From the NCBI GenBank assembly GCA_017538775.1, contig JAFYIF010000073.1:1-7859 (forward strand): a DNA stretch of 7,859 nucleotides, written 5' to 3'. The position numbers and the translations under genes were made by a program. The DNA comes from Oscillospiraceae bacterium (GTDB lineage Bacteria > Bacillota > Clostridia > Oscillospirales > Oscillospiraceae). Shown here piece by piece: positions 1 through 5,542 of this stretch. The notes beneath the pieces were generated by a model. The model saw only the letters and a list, made by a program, of their open reading frames with translations. It was not told where the DNA came from and made no database searches. How positions within the stretch are numbered: position 1 is the first letter of the stretch; every line of letters begins with the position of its first letter.

Positions 1-243
1 TCCCGGAATCTTGGTTACTTCTACGGGGAGATTCGGGTGAAAAATCTGAGAAGTAAGAGAGGTTTATGTCAACTCAAACAACCGGACAAGTGGGAGATTT
101 CCACAAAAGCAGCCGATCCATCCGGATAGGACGCACAAAAAACCGGGCCACGATTCGAGGCTTTTCCGCCCGCCGCGTCCAAATTTGGATGAATTCTCTT
201 ATAGCAGAAAATTGTAACATTTCTACGTCAAAAGAGCAAACGC
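1..243. other. AT-richer stretch with no convincing gene
   Basis: This stretch is visibly AT-richer than the genes to its right. Frame 1 of the plus strand is open from the window edge for 42 codons and closes at TAG 127-129. It could therefore be the 3' end of a gene that begins outside the window, but the peptide (it includes NLGYFYGEIRVKNL) resembles nothing I recognise and its codon use is unlike the neighbours. An ATG at 66 opens a 67-codon frame, but its ribosome site is poor (GAGAGG only 3 nt away) and the frame runs into the repeat at 244. A perfect 12-bp palindrome, TCCAAATTTGGA, lies at 178-189. I see no tRNA or rRNA. The stretch is most simply intergenic or decayed sequence. Confidence 0.4.
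15..56. other. Nested hairpin, possible structured RNA or element end
   Basis: TTACTTCT at 15-22 pairs perfectly with AGAAGTAA at 49-56 (8 bp). Inside this, AGATT at 29-33 pairs with AATCT at 43-47 (5 bp), closing a 9-nt loop (34-42). The two stems are separated by an asymmetric internal loop: ACGGGG on one side and a single G on the other. No T-tract follows, so it does not look like a terminator. It could be part of a small RNA, a 5' leader, or the subterminal hairpin of a mobile element whose remainder is outside the window. I cannot match it to a known RNA family by eye. Confidence 0.3.
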
Positions 244-327
244 GTGTCATTGGGGACGGTTCTCATTGACAACTTTTCCCGTGCAGGCTCACAAATGTTG
301 TCAGCAAGAACCGTCCCCATTGACAAC
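244..327. repeat. GGGGACGGTTCT palindromic repeat, copy 1 (REP-like)
   Basis: Arms at 244-273 and 297-327 are near-perfect reverse complements (about 26 of 30 positions) around a 23-nt loop. The core GGGGACGGTTCT is at 252-263 and its complement AGAACCGTCCCC at 307-318. Each arm is itself bounded by TGTCA and TGACA, so the element is a palindrome made of two smaller palindromic units. The loop holds a short inner stem, GTG 281-283 with CAC 290-292. It resembles the repetitive extragenic palindromes that are scattered between genes in many Clostridia, some of which are mobilised by Y1 (RAYT-type) transposases. That link is inference, because no transposase is present in the window. Confidence 0.8.
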
Positions 328-352
328 TTAGACCGGTGTGGCAATCTCCCCC

Positions 353-442
353 GTGTCATTGGGGACGGTTCTCGTTGACAACTTTTTCCGTGCGGGAGAG
401 GGGGCACAAATGTTGTCAGTGAGAACCGTCCCCGTTGACAAC
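353..442. repeat. GGGGACGGTTCT palindromic repeat, copy 2, abutting a gene end
   Basis: This is a second copy in the same orientation, 25 bp after copy 1. Arms are at 353-382 and 412-442, with the core at 361-372 and its complement at 422-433. The arms differ at about four positions plus one indel, and three of the four differences would be G-U wobbles in plus-strand RNA. The inner stem in the loop is GTGC 390-393 with GCAC 404-407, so the loop stem persists although the loop length differs from copy 1. The last base (442) directly follows the stop codon (445-443, minus strand) of the M23 peptidase gene. The hairpin would thus form right at the 3' end of that mRNA and could protect it or help terminate transcription. 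Confidence 0.8.
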
Positions 443-1222
443 TCAGCCGGGGAGGTAGTCGGCGGGGTTGACGCTGACGCCCTCCCGGTACATGGCGAAG
501 TGGAGATGGGCCGCCTCGCCGATCTCGCAGGGGGCGGTGTCCCCCACGCTGCCGATGACCTGCCCCACCGTGACTAGGTCCCCCGCGCTGACCGTGGGCA
601 GGGCGGCCAGGTTGGCGTAGAGGCTGCTCAGGCCGTTGGCGTGGGTGATGACCACGGTGGTGCCGTAGCGCTCGTCCTCATACACCCGCGCCACGTGGCC
701 GTCCCCCGCCGCCCGGACCGGGGTGCCCATGGCCGCGGCCAGGTCCAGGCCGTCGTGGGTCCGCCAGTCGAGCATCGTGGGGTCATAGCGCAGGGCATCC
801 ATCGCGTAGTCCCGCTCCAGCGTCCCGTTGACGGGCCAGACGAAGAAGTTCCGCTCCTCCGCCCCCGCCGGGCGCGTCTCCTCCGGCGGCTCCTCCGCCG
901 CGCTTTGCGCGGCCTCCTCCGGTTCCGGCTCCGGCTCCGCCGCGGCGGTCTCCGTCTCCTCCGGCTCCTCCGGGTCCTCCTGGGTCGGGGCGGGCGCTTC
1001 GCGCACCGGCGCGGGGGTCCACGCGTCCAGCACCGGAAACGGCTCCGGCACCAGGCCGGACACCGCCGCTGCGTCCCCCGGCTCCGCCGCACCGCCCGTC
1101 TGGCTGAGCAGGGTCCAGGCCGACAGGCCGATGACCGCCAGACAGACCATCAGCACCATGTAAAAGCCCTTGCCCGCAAAGAAGGCTTCCAGCTTCTGCG
1201 CCGCCGATTTCTTTTCGTCCAT
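443..1222 (-). CDS. SpoIIQ-like M23 peptidase, membrane-anchored
   Basis: The protein has 259 residues. A short N-terminus precedes one membrane helix at about residues 19-39, then an Ala/Pro/Glu-rich low-complexity linker at about 45-124, then an M23 (LytM/peptidase family) domain at about 127-257. The metal and catalytic residues of active M23 enzymes are all visible: H156 and D160 (HxxxD), H194 in THANG, and H239/H241 in HLH. The WPVNG opening and the LDWRTHDGLDL and NPADYL segments match clostridial SpoIIQ. In that family the forespore protein pairs with mother-cell SpoIIIAH during engulfment, and clostridial forms often keep the zinc site that Bacillus subtilis has lost. I chose ATG 1222 because GGAGG lies 8 nt upstream; the frame stays open to 1420, but no upstream ATG has a comparable site. 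It is divergent from dgt. A general envelope endopeptidase is the alternative. Confidence 0.82.
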   Translation of the reverse strand: MDEKKSAAQKLEAFFAGKGFYMVLMVCLAVIGLSAWTLLSQTGGAAEPGDAAAVSGLVPEPFPVLDAWTPAPVREAPAPTQEDPEEPEETETAAAEPEPEPEEAAQSAAEEPPEETRPAGAEERNFFVWPVNGTLERDYAMDALRYDPTMLDWRTHDGLDLAAAMGTPVRAAGDGHVARVYEDERYGTTVVITHANGLSSLYANLAALPTVSAGDLVTVGQVIGSVGDTAPCEIGEAAHLHFAMYREGVSVNPADYLPG

Positions 1223-1283
1223 TGCACGTACCTCCATGTTCCGCGTTCTTGTGCTGCGGATAGTGTTGCCCTCCGCAGCGGAG

Positions 1284-1314
1284 AATATACCCACCGGCGG
1301 AAAAATCCGCACAC
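1284..1314 (-). promoter_or_regulatory. Candidate forespore (SigF-type) promoter for the M23 gene
   Basis: Read on the minus strand, GGGTATATT at 1292-1284 fits the Bacillus SigF -10 pattern GGnnAnAnT. A partial -35 (GTGTG at 1314-1310, against GTATA) lies 17 nt upstream. The predicted leader before ATG 1222 is about 55 nt. The match is weak: the -35 agrees at only three of five positions, and a -10 match of this kind is expected by chance in about one of seven intergenic regions of this size. It is listed because spoIIQ is a known SigF target in Bacillus. Confidence 0.25.
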
Positions 1315-1319
1315 GGCGC

Positions 1320-1348
1320 GTTCCGGAAAAATTTTTTTCCGACGGAAC
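1320..1348. other. AT-rich imperfect inverted repeat in the divergent promoter region
   Basis: GTTCCG at 1320-1325 pairs with CGGAAC at 1343-1348. The interior runs GAAAAA then TTTTTTT, which can extend the pairing with a small bulge (1340-1342). It sits near the middle of the 196-bp gap between the divergent M23 and dgt genes, so it could be an operator or simply an AT-rich promoter element. Further right, TATATAGTAT at about 1372-1381 is the best -10-like stretch for dgt, but I find no -35 partner at proper spacing. Confidence 0.25.
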
Positions 1349-1418
1349 AAGGAAGCGGCGATTTCGCGTCGTATATAGTATTGTGTGAAATTCGCTTTCG
1401 GAAGGGGGGCGTCGGCCC

Positions 1419-2423
1419 ATGTCCTGTCTGCGCGAAGAGCGGGAGGCGCTGGAGCGCGTCCTGATCGGTCCTTACGGCGTCCGCTCCGCCGACAGCCGGG
1501 GGCGGCCACGGCCGGAGGAGCCGGACCCGGTCCGGACCTGCTTCCAGCGGGACGTGGACCGGATCACCCACTCCAAGGCCTTCCGGCGGCTCAAGCACAA
1601 GACCCAGGTGTTCTTGCAGCCGGAGGGGGACCACTACCGCACCCGGCTGACCCACACGCTGGAGGTCACGCGCCTGGCGCGGACCGTGGCCCGGGCCCTG
1701 CGGCTGAACGAGGACCTCTGCGAGGCCGTGGGCCTGGGGCACGACCTGGGGCACACCCCCTTCGGCCACGCCGGGGAGCGGGCGCTGCGGGAGCTGATGC
1801 CCGGGGGCTTCCACCACTATGAACAGAGCCTGCGGGTGGTGGACCGGCTGGAAAAGGGCGGGCGGGGGCTGAACCTCTGTTATGAGACCCGGATGGGCAT
1901 TTTGAACCACACCTATGGCGCCCCGGACGACAGCCGGGAGGCCACGGTGGTGCGCCTTTCCGACCGCATCGCCTACATCAATCACGACCTGGACGACGCC
2001 ATCCGCGCCGGGATCCTGACGGAGGACGCGCTGCCGGAGGAGATCCACCGCCACTGCGGCCATAGCACCAGCCGGCGCATCAACAGCTTCGTCACCGATC
2101 TGATCTCCAACAGCGCCGGGGGGGAGATCCGGATGAGCCCGGAGATGCAGGGGGTCTTCGACCGCTTTCACGATTTCATGTACGAGGCGGTCTACCGCAA
2201 CCCCAGGGCCAAGGGGGAGGAGAGCAAGGTCCAGGGCATCCTGGAGGGCATCTTCCGGCACTACCTCCGCTGCCCGGAACAGTTGCCGGAGGAATACAAG
2301 GCCATCGCGGACAGCGACGGCCTGGAACGGGCGGTCTGCGACTATGTGGCGGGCATGACGGACAGCTACGCCATCTCCGTCTACGGGGACCTCTTCATCC
2401 CCGCCGCCTGGAGCGTCAAATGA
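1419..2423 (+). CDS. dgt: Deoxyguanosinetriphosphate triphosphohydrolase-like protein (HD domain)
   Basis: The 334-residue protein is a cytosolic dNTPase of the HD superfamily, which splits dNTPs into the deoxynucleoside and triphosphate and so tunes the nucleotide pool. The HD-domain ligands are visible: H79 in RLTHTLEV, H108-D109 in GLGHDLGHTPFGHAGE, and D182 in LSDRIAYINHD. The N-terminal FQRDVDRITHSKAFRRLKHKTQVF stretch (about 42-65) is a family hallmark, as is SRRINSFVTDLI (about 218-229). The length matches the short, roughly 330-residue Firmicutes form rather than the roughly 500-residue E. coli enzyme. The start ATG 1419 has AAGGGGGG 9 nt upstream. Its stop codon is the first three bases of a palindromic repeat. 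It is followed by dnaG, an order common in Clostridia, so it is probably first in the operon. Substrate preference cannot be read from sequence. Confidence 0.93.
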   Translation: MSCLREEREALERVLIGPYGVRSADSRGRPRPEEPDPVRTCFQRDVDRITHSKAFRRLKHKTQVFLQPEGDHYRTRLTHTLEVTRLARTVARALRLNEDLCEAVGLGHDLGHTPFGHAGERALRELMPGGFHHYEQSLRVVDRLEKGGRGLNLCYETRMGILNHTYGAPDDSREATVVRLSDRIAYINHDLDDAIRAGILTEDALPEEIHRHCGHSTSRRINSFVTDLISNSAGGEIRMSPEMQGVFDRFHDFMYEAVYRNPRAKGEESKVQGILEGIFRHYLRCPEQLPEEYKAIADSDGLERAVCDYVAGMTDSYAISVYGDLFIPAAWSVK

Positions 2424-2451
2424 GTCAAAAAGAACCGTCCCTTTTGACTCA
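2421..2451. repeat. Single-unit palindrome carrying AGAACCGTCCC; supplies the dgt stop codon
   Basis: TGAGTCAAAA at 2421-2430 and TTTTGACTCA at 2442-2451 are a perfect 10-bp inverted repeat around an 11-nt loop, AGAACCGTCCC (2431-2441). The loop is the complement of the core shared with the two repeats at 244-442, so this is a shorter relative with one unit instead of two. The first three bases are the TGA stop of dgt. It ends 5 bp before the dnaG ribosome site (GGAGGTGA, 2457-2464). A hairpin here could modulate read-through or mRNA stability between dgt and dnaG, but it lacks a classical U-tract after the stem. Confidence 0.75.
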
Positions 2452-2468
2452 CGCACGGAGGTGAGGGC

Positions 2469-4220
2469 GTGGCGATACCCGATTCGTTTTTGCAGGAGCT
2501 GGCGGAGCGCAACGACATTGTGGACGTGGTGGGCGGATATGTGCGCCTGACGAAAAAAAGCGGGGCGAACCTCTTCGGCCTCTGCCCCTTTCACAGCGAA
2601 AAGACCCCCAGCTTTTCCGTCAACCCGGAAAAGCAGATCTTTCACTGCTTCGGCTGCGGCAAGGGCGGGGATGTCATCAACTTCATCCGGGAAATCGAGA
2701 ACCTCTCCTTTCCCGAGGCGGTGGAGTTCCTGGCCCGCCGGGCGGGGCTGGAGGTCCCCGCGGAGGGGGACGGGGACCTGCGGCAGCGGCGGGACCGGCT
2801 GCTGGCCCTGAACCGGGCGGCGGCCCGCTTTTTCCACGAGGCCCTGCTCCAGCCAGCCGGGCAGCCGGGCCGGGACTATGTGGCCCGGCGGGGCATCGCC
2901 CCGGCCCTGGTGCGGCGCTTCGGCCTGGGCTACGCCTCCGACAACTTCTATTCCCTCACCAACGCCATGCGCGCCCAGGGTTACACGGAGGCGGAGCTGG
3001 TGGAGGCGGGGCTGTCCAACGCCAACCGCAGCGGCAAGGGCGTCCACGACATCTTCCGGGACCGGCTGATGTTCCCGGTCATCGACGTGCGCGGCCAGGT
3101 CCTCGCCTTTTCCGGGCGCATCCTGGGGGACGGGGAGCCGAAATATTTGAACACCCGGGATACGCCGGTGTTCAGCAAGTCCCGCAATCTCTTTGGCCTG
3201 AATCTGGCAAAAAAAAGCAAAAGCGGATATCTTTTGCTCGCGGAGGGCAACATAGACGTGGTGAGCCTGCACCAGGCGGGCTTCGACTCCGCGGTCGCCA
3301 GTCTGGGCACCGCCCTGACCCCGGAACAGGCCCGGCTCATGGCCCGCTACGCCAAAGAGATCATCCTGGCCTACGACAACGACGCCGCCGGGCAGAAGGC
3401 CAGCGCCCGGGCCATCGGCATTCTGGAGAAGCTGGACCTGAAGGTGCGGGTGCTGCGGCTGGAGGGGGCCAAGGACCCGGACGAGTTTCTCCGCGCCCGG
3501 GGCAGCGGAGCCTTCCGCAAGCTGCTGGAGGGCTCGGCGGACCATGTGGAGTTTTTGCTGGACGGGGCGGCCCGGGGGCGGGACCTGAGCGTGGACGCGG
3601 AAAAGGCGGCCTATCTCCGGGAGGCGGCGGGCATCGTGGCCGCGCTGCCCAGCCCGGTGGAGCGGGAGGTCTACGCCATGCGCCTGTCCGAACAGACCGG
3701 CGTGACGAAAAGCGTGGTGCTGGAGGAGGTGGAGCGCCTGCGCCGCCGCCAGGCCAAGGGGGAGGAGCGCCGCCGGGACCGGGAGGCCGTCCGCAGCCTG
3801 CGTCAGACGGTCCAGCCCCGGGACCGGGCCCTCCGCTACGAAAATCCGCGCAGCGCCATCGCCGAGGAGGGGGTGGTGCGGCTGATGGTCCTGGACCCCG
3901 CCCTCTTCGGCCCGCCGGAGCGCAGCATCGAGCCGGAGGAGTTTTCCAGCCCCCTGCTGGGGCGCTTTTACCGGGCGCTGCGGGAGCGGGCCGCGGCCCA
4001 GGGCACTCTGAGCCTTTCCGCCCTGAACGGGATGTTCACGCCGGAGGAGATGGACCATCTGACGGCCATTTTGAACAAACCGGAGGTGCTGGCAAACGGC
4101 GCCCAGGCCCTGGCCGACTACATAGCCGTGATCCGCAGCGAAGGGCGCTACCGCGCCGCGGCGGGGGACCTGCTGGCCCTCGCCGAACAAAAGAGAAAGC
4201 AGCTTCGGGGCCAGCGATGA
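2469..4220 (+). CDS. dnaG: DNA primase DnaG
   Basis: The 583-residue primase makes RNA primers at the replication fork and works with the DnaB-type helicase. The N-terminal CHC2 zinc-binding domain (about 1-100) has ligands C39, H42, C60 and C63 in LCPFHSEKTPSF and HCFGCGKGGD. The core basic segment is RDRLMFPVIDVRGQVLAFSGR (about 197-217). The TOPRIM motifs follow: E259-G260 in LAEGNIDVVSLHQAGF, D303 and D305 in AYDNDAAGQKA, and DPDEF at 336-340. The C-terminal part (about 370-583), rich in charged helices, is the expected helicase-interaction region. The family often has EGYxDV, and N in place of Y here looks like ordinary variation. The GTG start is chosen because GGAGGTGA lies 4 nt upstream and the N-terminus IPDSFLQELAERNDIVDVV aligns with primase starts. 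It lies 45 bp after dgt and precedes rpoD. Confidence 0.97.
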   Translation: MAIPDSFLQELAERNDIVDVVGGYVRLTKKSGANLFGLCPFHSEKTPSFSVNPEKQIFHCFGCGKGGDVINFIREIENLSFPEAVEFLARRAGLEVPAEGDGDLRQRRDRLLALNRAAARFFHEALLQPAGQPGRDYVARRGIAPALVRRFGLGYASDNFYSLTNAMRAQGYTEAELVEAGLSNANRSGKGVHDIFRDRLMFPVIDVRGQVLAFSGRILGDGEPKYLNTRDTPVFSKSRNLFGLNLAKKSKSGYLLLAEGNIDVVSLHQAGFDSAVASLGTALTPEQARLMARYAKEIILAYDNDAAGQKASARAIGILEKLDLKVRVLRLEGAKDPDEFLRARGSGAFRKLLEGSADHVEFLLDGAARGRDLSVDAEKAAYLREAAGIVAALPSPVEREVYAMRLSEQTGVTKSVVLEEVERLRRRQAKGEERRRDREAVRSLRQTVQPRDRALRYENPRSAIAEEGVVRLMVLDPALFGPPERSIEPEEFSSPLLGRFYRALRERAAAQGTLSLSALNGMFTPEEMDHLTAILNKPEVLANGAQALADYIAVIRSEGRYRAAAGDLLALAEQKRKQLRGQR

Positions 4221-4237
4221 GCCCCGGAGCCTGAGGG

Positions 4238-4261
4238 CGGCGTCCGCAAGGAAGGACGCCG
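4238..4261 (+). other. Hairpin between dnaG and rpoD, not a terminator
   Basis: CGGCGTCC at 4238-4245 pairs perfectly with GGACGCCG at 4254-4261 around an 8-nt loop. No T-run follows, so it is unlikely to stop transcription. It could be a processing or stability element separating the dnaG and rpoD messages. In E. coli the dnaG-rpoD junction is cleaved by RNase E; the analogy here is inference. Confidence 0.5.
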
Positions 4262-4297
4262 ACCCGCTTCAATCATGCAAAGGAAATGGTGGAACGA

Positions 4298-5539
4298 ATG
4301 ACAGAAAAAAACAAACAGCTCGAACCCACGCCGGAGAACGCGGAGGCCCTGGGCCAGACCAGCCCGGAGAGCGCCGGGAAGAAGCCCGCGAAGAAGAAGC
4401 CCAAGAGCGGCAAGGAACAGCCCCCCGCCCCCAGCGGCACCCCGGAGGAGATCCTGAACGGGCTGCTGGAGAAGGGCAAGAAGACCGGCCAGCTCACCAA
4501 CAAGGAGCTGGCGGTGCTGGTGTCCCTGAATCTGGACAACGAGGCCACGGACAAGTTCTATGAGGCCATCGAAGCGGCGGGCATCGACACGGTCATGGAG
4601 GACGACGACTTCCTGCCCCCTCTGGACGAAGACGCCCTGCCGGAGCTGGAGCAGCTGGAAGAGGTCACGGACGAGGAGATCATGGACACCGACGCCATGG
4701 CCGACACCTTCTCCACCGACGACCCGGTGCGGATGTACCTGAAGGAGATCGGCAAGGTGGACCTGCTGACCCCGGAGGAGGAGGTCGAGCTGGCCAAGCG
4801 CATGGCCGACGGGGACGCGGAGGCCAAGCGCCGGATGACCGAGGCCAACCTGCGCCTGGTGGTCAGCATCGCCAAGCGCTATGTGGGGCGCGGGATGCTG
4901 TTCCTGGACCTGATCCAGGAGGGCAACCTCGGGCTCATCAAGGCCGTGGAAAAGTTTGACTATGAGAAGGGCTACAAGTTCTCCACCTACGCCACCTGGT
5001 GGATCCGCCAGGCCATCACCCGGGCCATTGCGGACCAGGCCCGGACCATCCGCATCCCGGTCCATATGGTGGAGACCATCAACAAGGTCATCCGCGTCTC
5101 CCGTCAGCTGCTCCAGGAGCTGGGCCACGACCCCAGCGCCGAGGAGATCGCCGAGGAGATGAACATGGGCGTGGACAAGGTCCGGGACATCCTGAAGATC
5201 GCCCAGGAGCCGGTGAGCCTGGAGACCCCCATCGGCGAGGAGGAGGACAGCCACCTGGCCGACTTCATCCCCGACGAGGACGCCAGCGAACCGGCGGAGG
5301 CCGCCAGCTTCTCCCTGCTGAAAGAGCAGCTGATGGAAGTGCTGGGCACCCTGACCCCCCGGGAGGAGAAGGTGCTGCGCCTGCGCTTCGGCCTGGAGGA
5401 CGGGCGCACCCGCACGCTGGAAGAGGTGGGCAAGGAGTTCAACGTCACCCGGGAGCGCATCCGCCAGATCGAGGCCAAGGCCCTGCGGAAGCTCCGCCAC
5501 CCCAGCCGCAGCAAGAAGCTGCGGGACTTTTTGAGCTGA
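4298..5539 (+). CDS. rpoD: Primary RNA polymerase sigma factor (RpoD/SigA)
   Basis: The 413-residue housekeeping sigma factor of the sigma-70 family directs RNA polymerase to -35/-10 promoters. An N-terminal Lys/Pro-rich tail (about 25-45) precedes region 1.1 (about 48-100) and an acidic stretch. Region 1.2 has [12 protein letters not shown] (141-152). Region 2 covers about 183-253, with [34 protein letters not shown] and the -10-reading [13 protein letters not shown]. Region 3 is about 255-335. Region 4 has [15 protein letters not shown] (352-366) and the -35-binding helix-turn-helix with [18 protein letters not shown] (about 383-400). It is about 40 residues longer than Bacillus SigA, mostly at the N-terminus. 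I prefer ATG 4298 (GGTGG five nt upstream); ATG 4286 in the same frame would add four residues, but its AAAGGAA is only about 1 nt away. It follows dnaG by 77 bp. Confidence 0.96.
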   Translation: MTEKNKQLEPTPENAEALGQTSPESAGKKPAKKKPKSGKEQPPAPSGTPEEILNGLLEKGKKTGQLTNKELAVLVSLNLDNEATDKFYEAIEAAGIDTVMEDDDFLPPLDEDALPELEQLEEVTDEEIMDTDAMADTFSTDDPVRMYLKEIGKVDLLTPEEEVELAKRMADGDAEAKRRMTEANLRLVVSIAKRYVGRGMLFLDLIQEGNLGLIKAVEKFDYEKGYKFSTYATWWIRQAITRAIADQARTIRIPVHMVETINKVIRVSRQLLQELGHDPSAEEIAEEMNMGVDKVRDILKIAQEPVSLETPIGEEEDSHLADFIPDEDASEPAEAASFSLLKEQLMEVLGTLTPREEKVLRLRFGLEDGRTRTLEEVGKEFNVTRERIRQIEAKALRKLRHPSRSKKLRDFLS

Positions 5540-5542
5540 GCC

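Noticed and set aside
66..269. 67-codon plus-strand frame
   Set aside because: Poor ribosome site, no recognisable motif, and its last codons are simply the palindromic repeat read in frame (TRVIGDGSH).
244..442. CRISPR array
   Set aside because: Only two composite palindromes with an internally repeated core, alternating orientation of the core, related loops instead of unique spacers, and no cas genes.
338..577. 79-codon plus-strand frame across the second repeat and the M23 3' end
   Set aside because: It begins in the spacer, reads through repeat sequence and then antisense to the M23 peptidase domain; no independent support.
920..985. Tandem DNA repeat inside the M23 gene
   Set aside because: The TCCGGCTCC-like repetition reflects the Glu/Pro/Ala-rich linker codons; it is degenerate and does not form a regular repeat unit.
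641..1378. 245-codon plus-strand frame opposite the M23 gene
   Set aside because: Arg/Leu/Gly-rich shadow of the Ala/Pro/Glu linker and M23 domain, extending through the divergent promoter region.
1385..1822. 145-codon frame overlapping the start of dgt
   Set aside because: Out-of-frame Pro/Gly/Ala-rich translation of dgt; the dgt frame carries the conserved HD motifs.
783..4190. Minus-strand open frame of 1135 codons opposite dgt and dnaG
   Set aside because: It is an antisense shadow caused by strong G/C bias at third codon positions; it has low-complexity Pro/Gly/Arg/Gln-rich composition, no domain, and lies over two well-supported genes.
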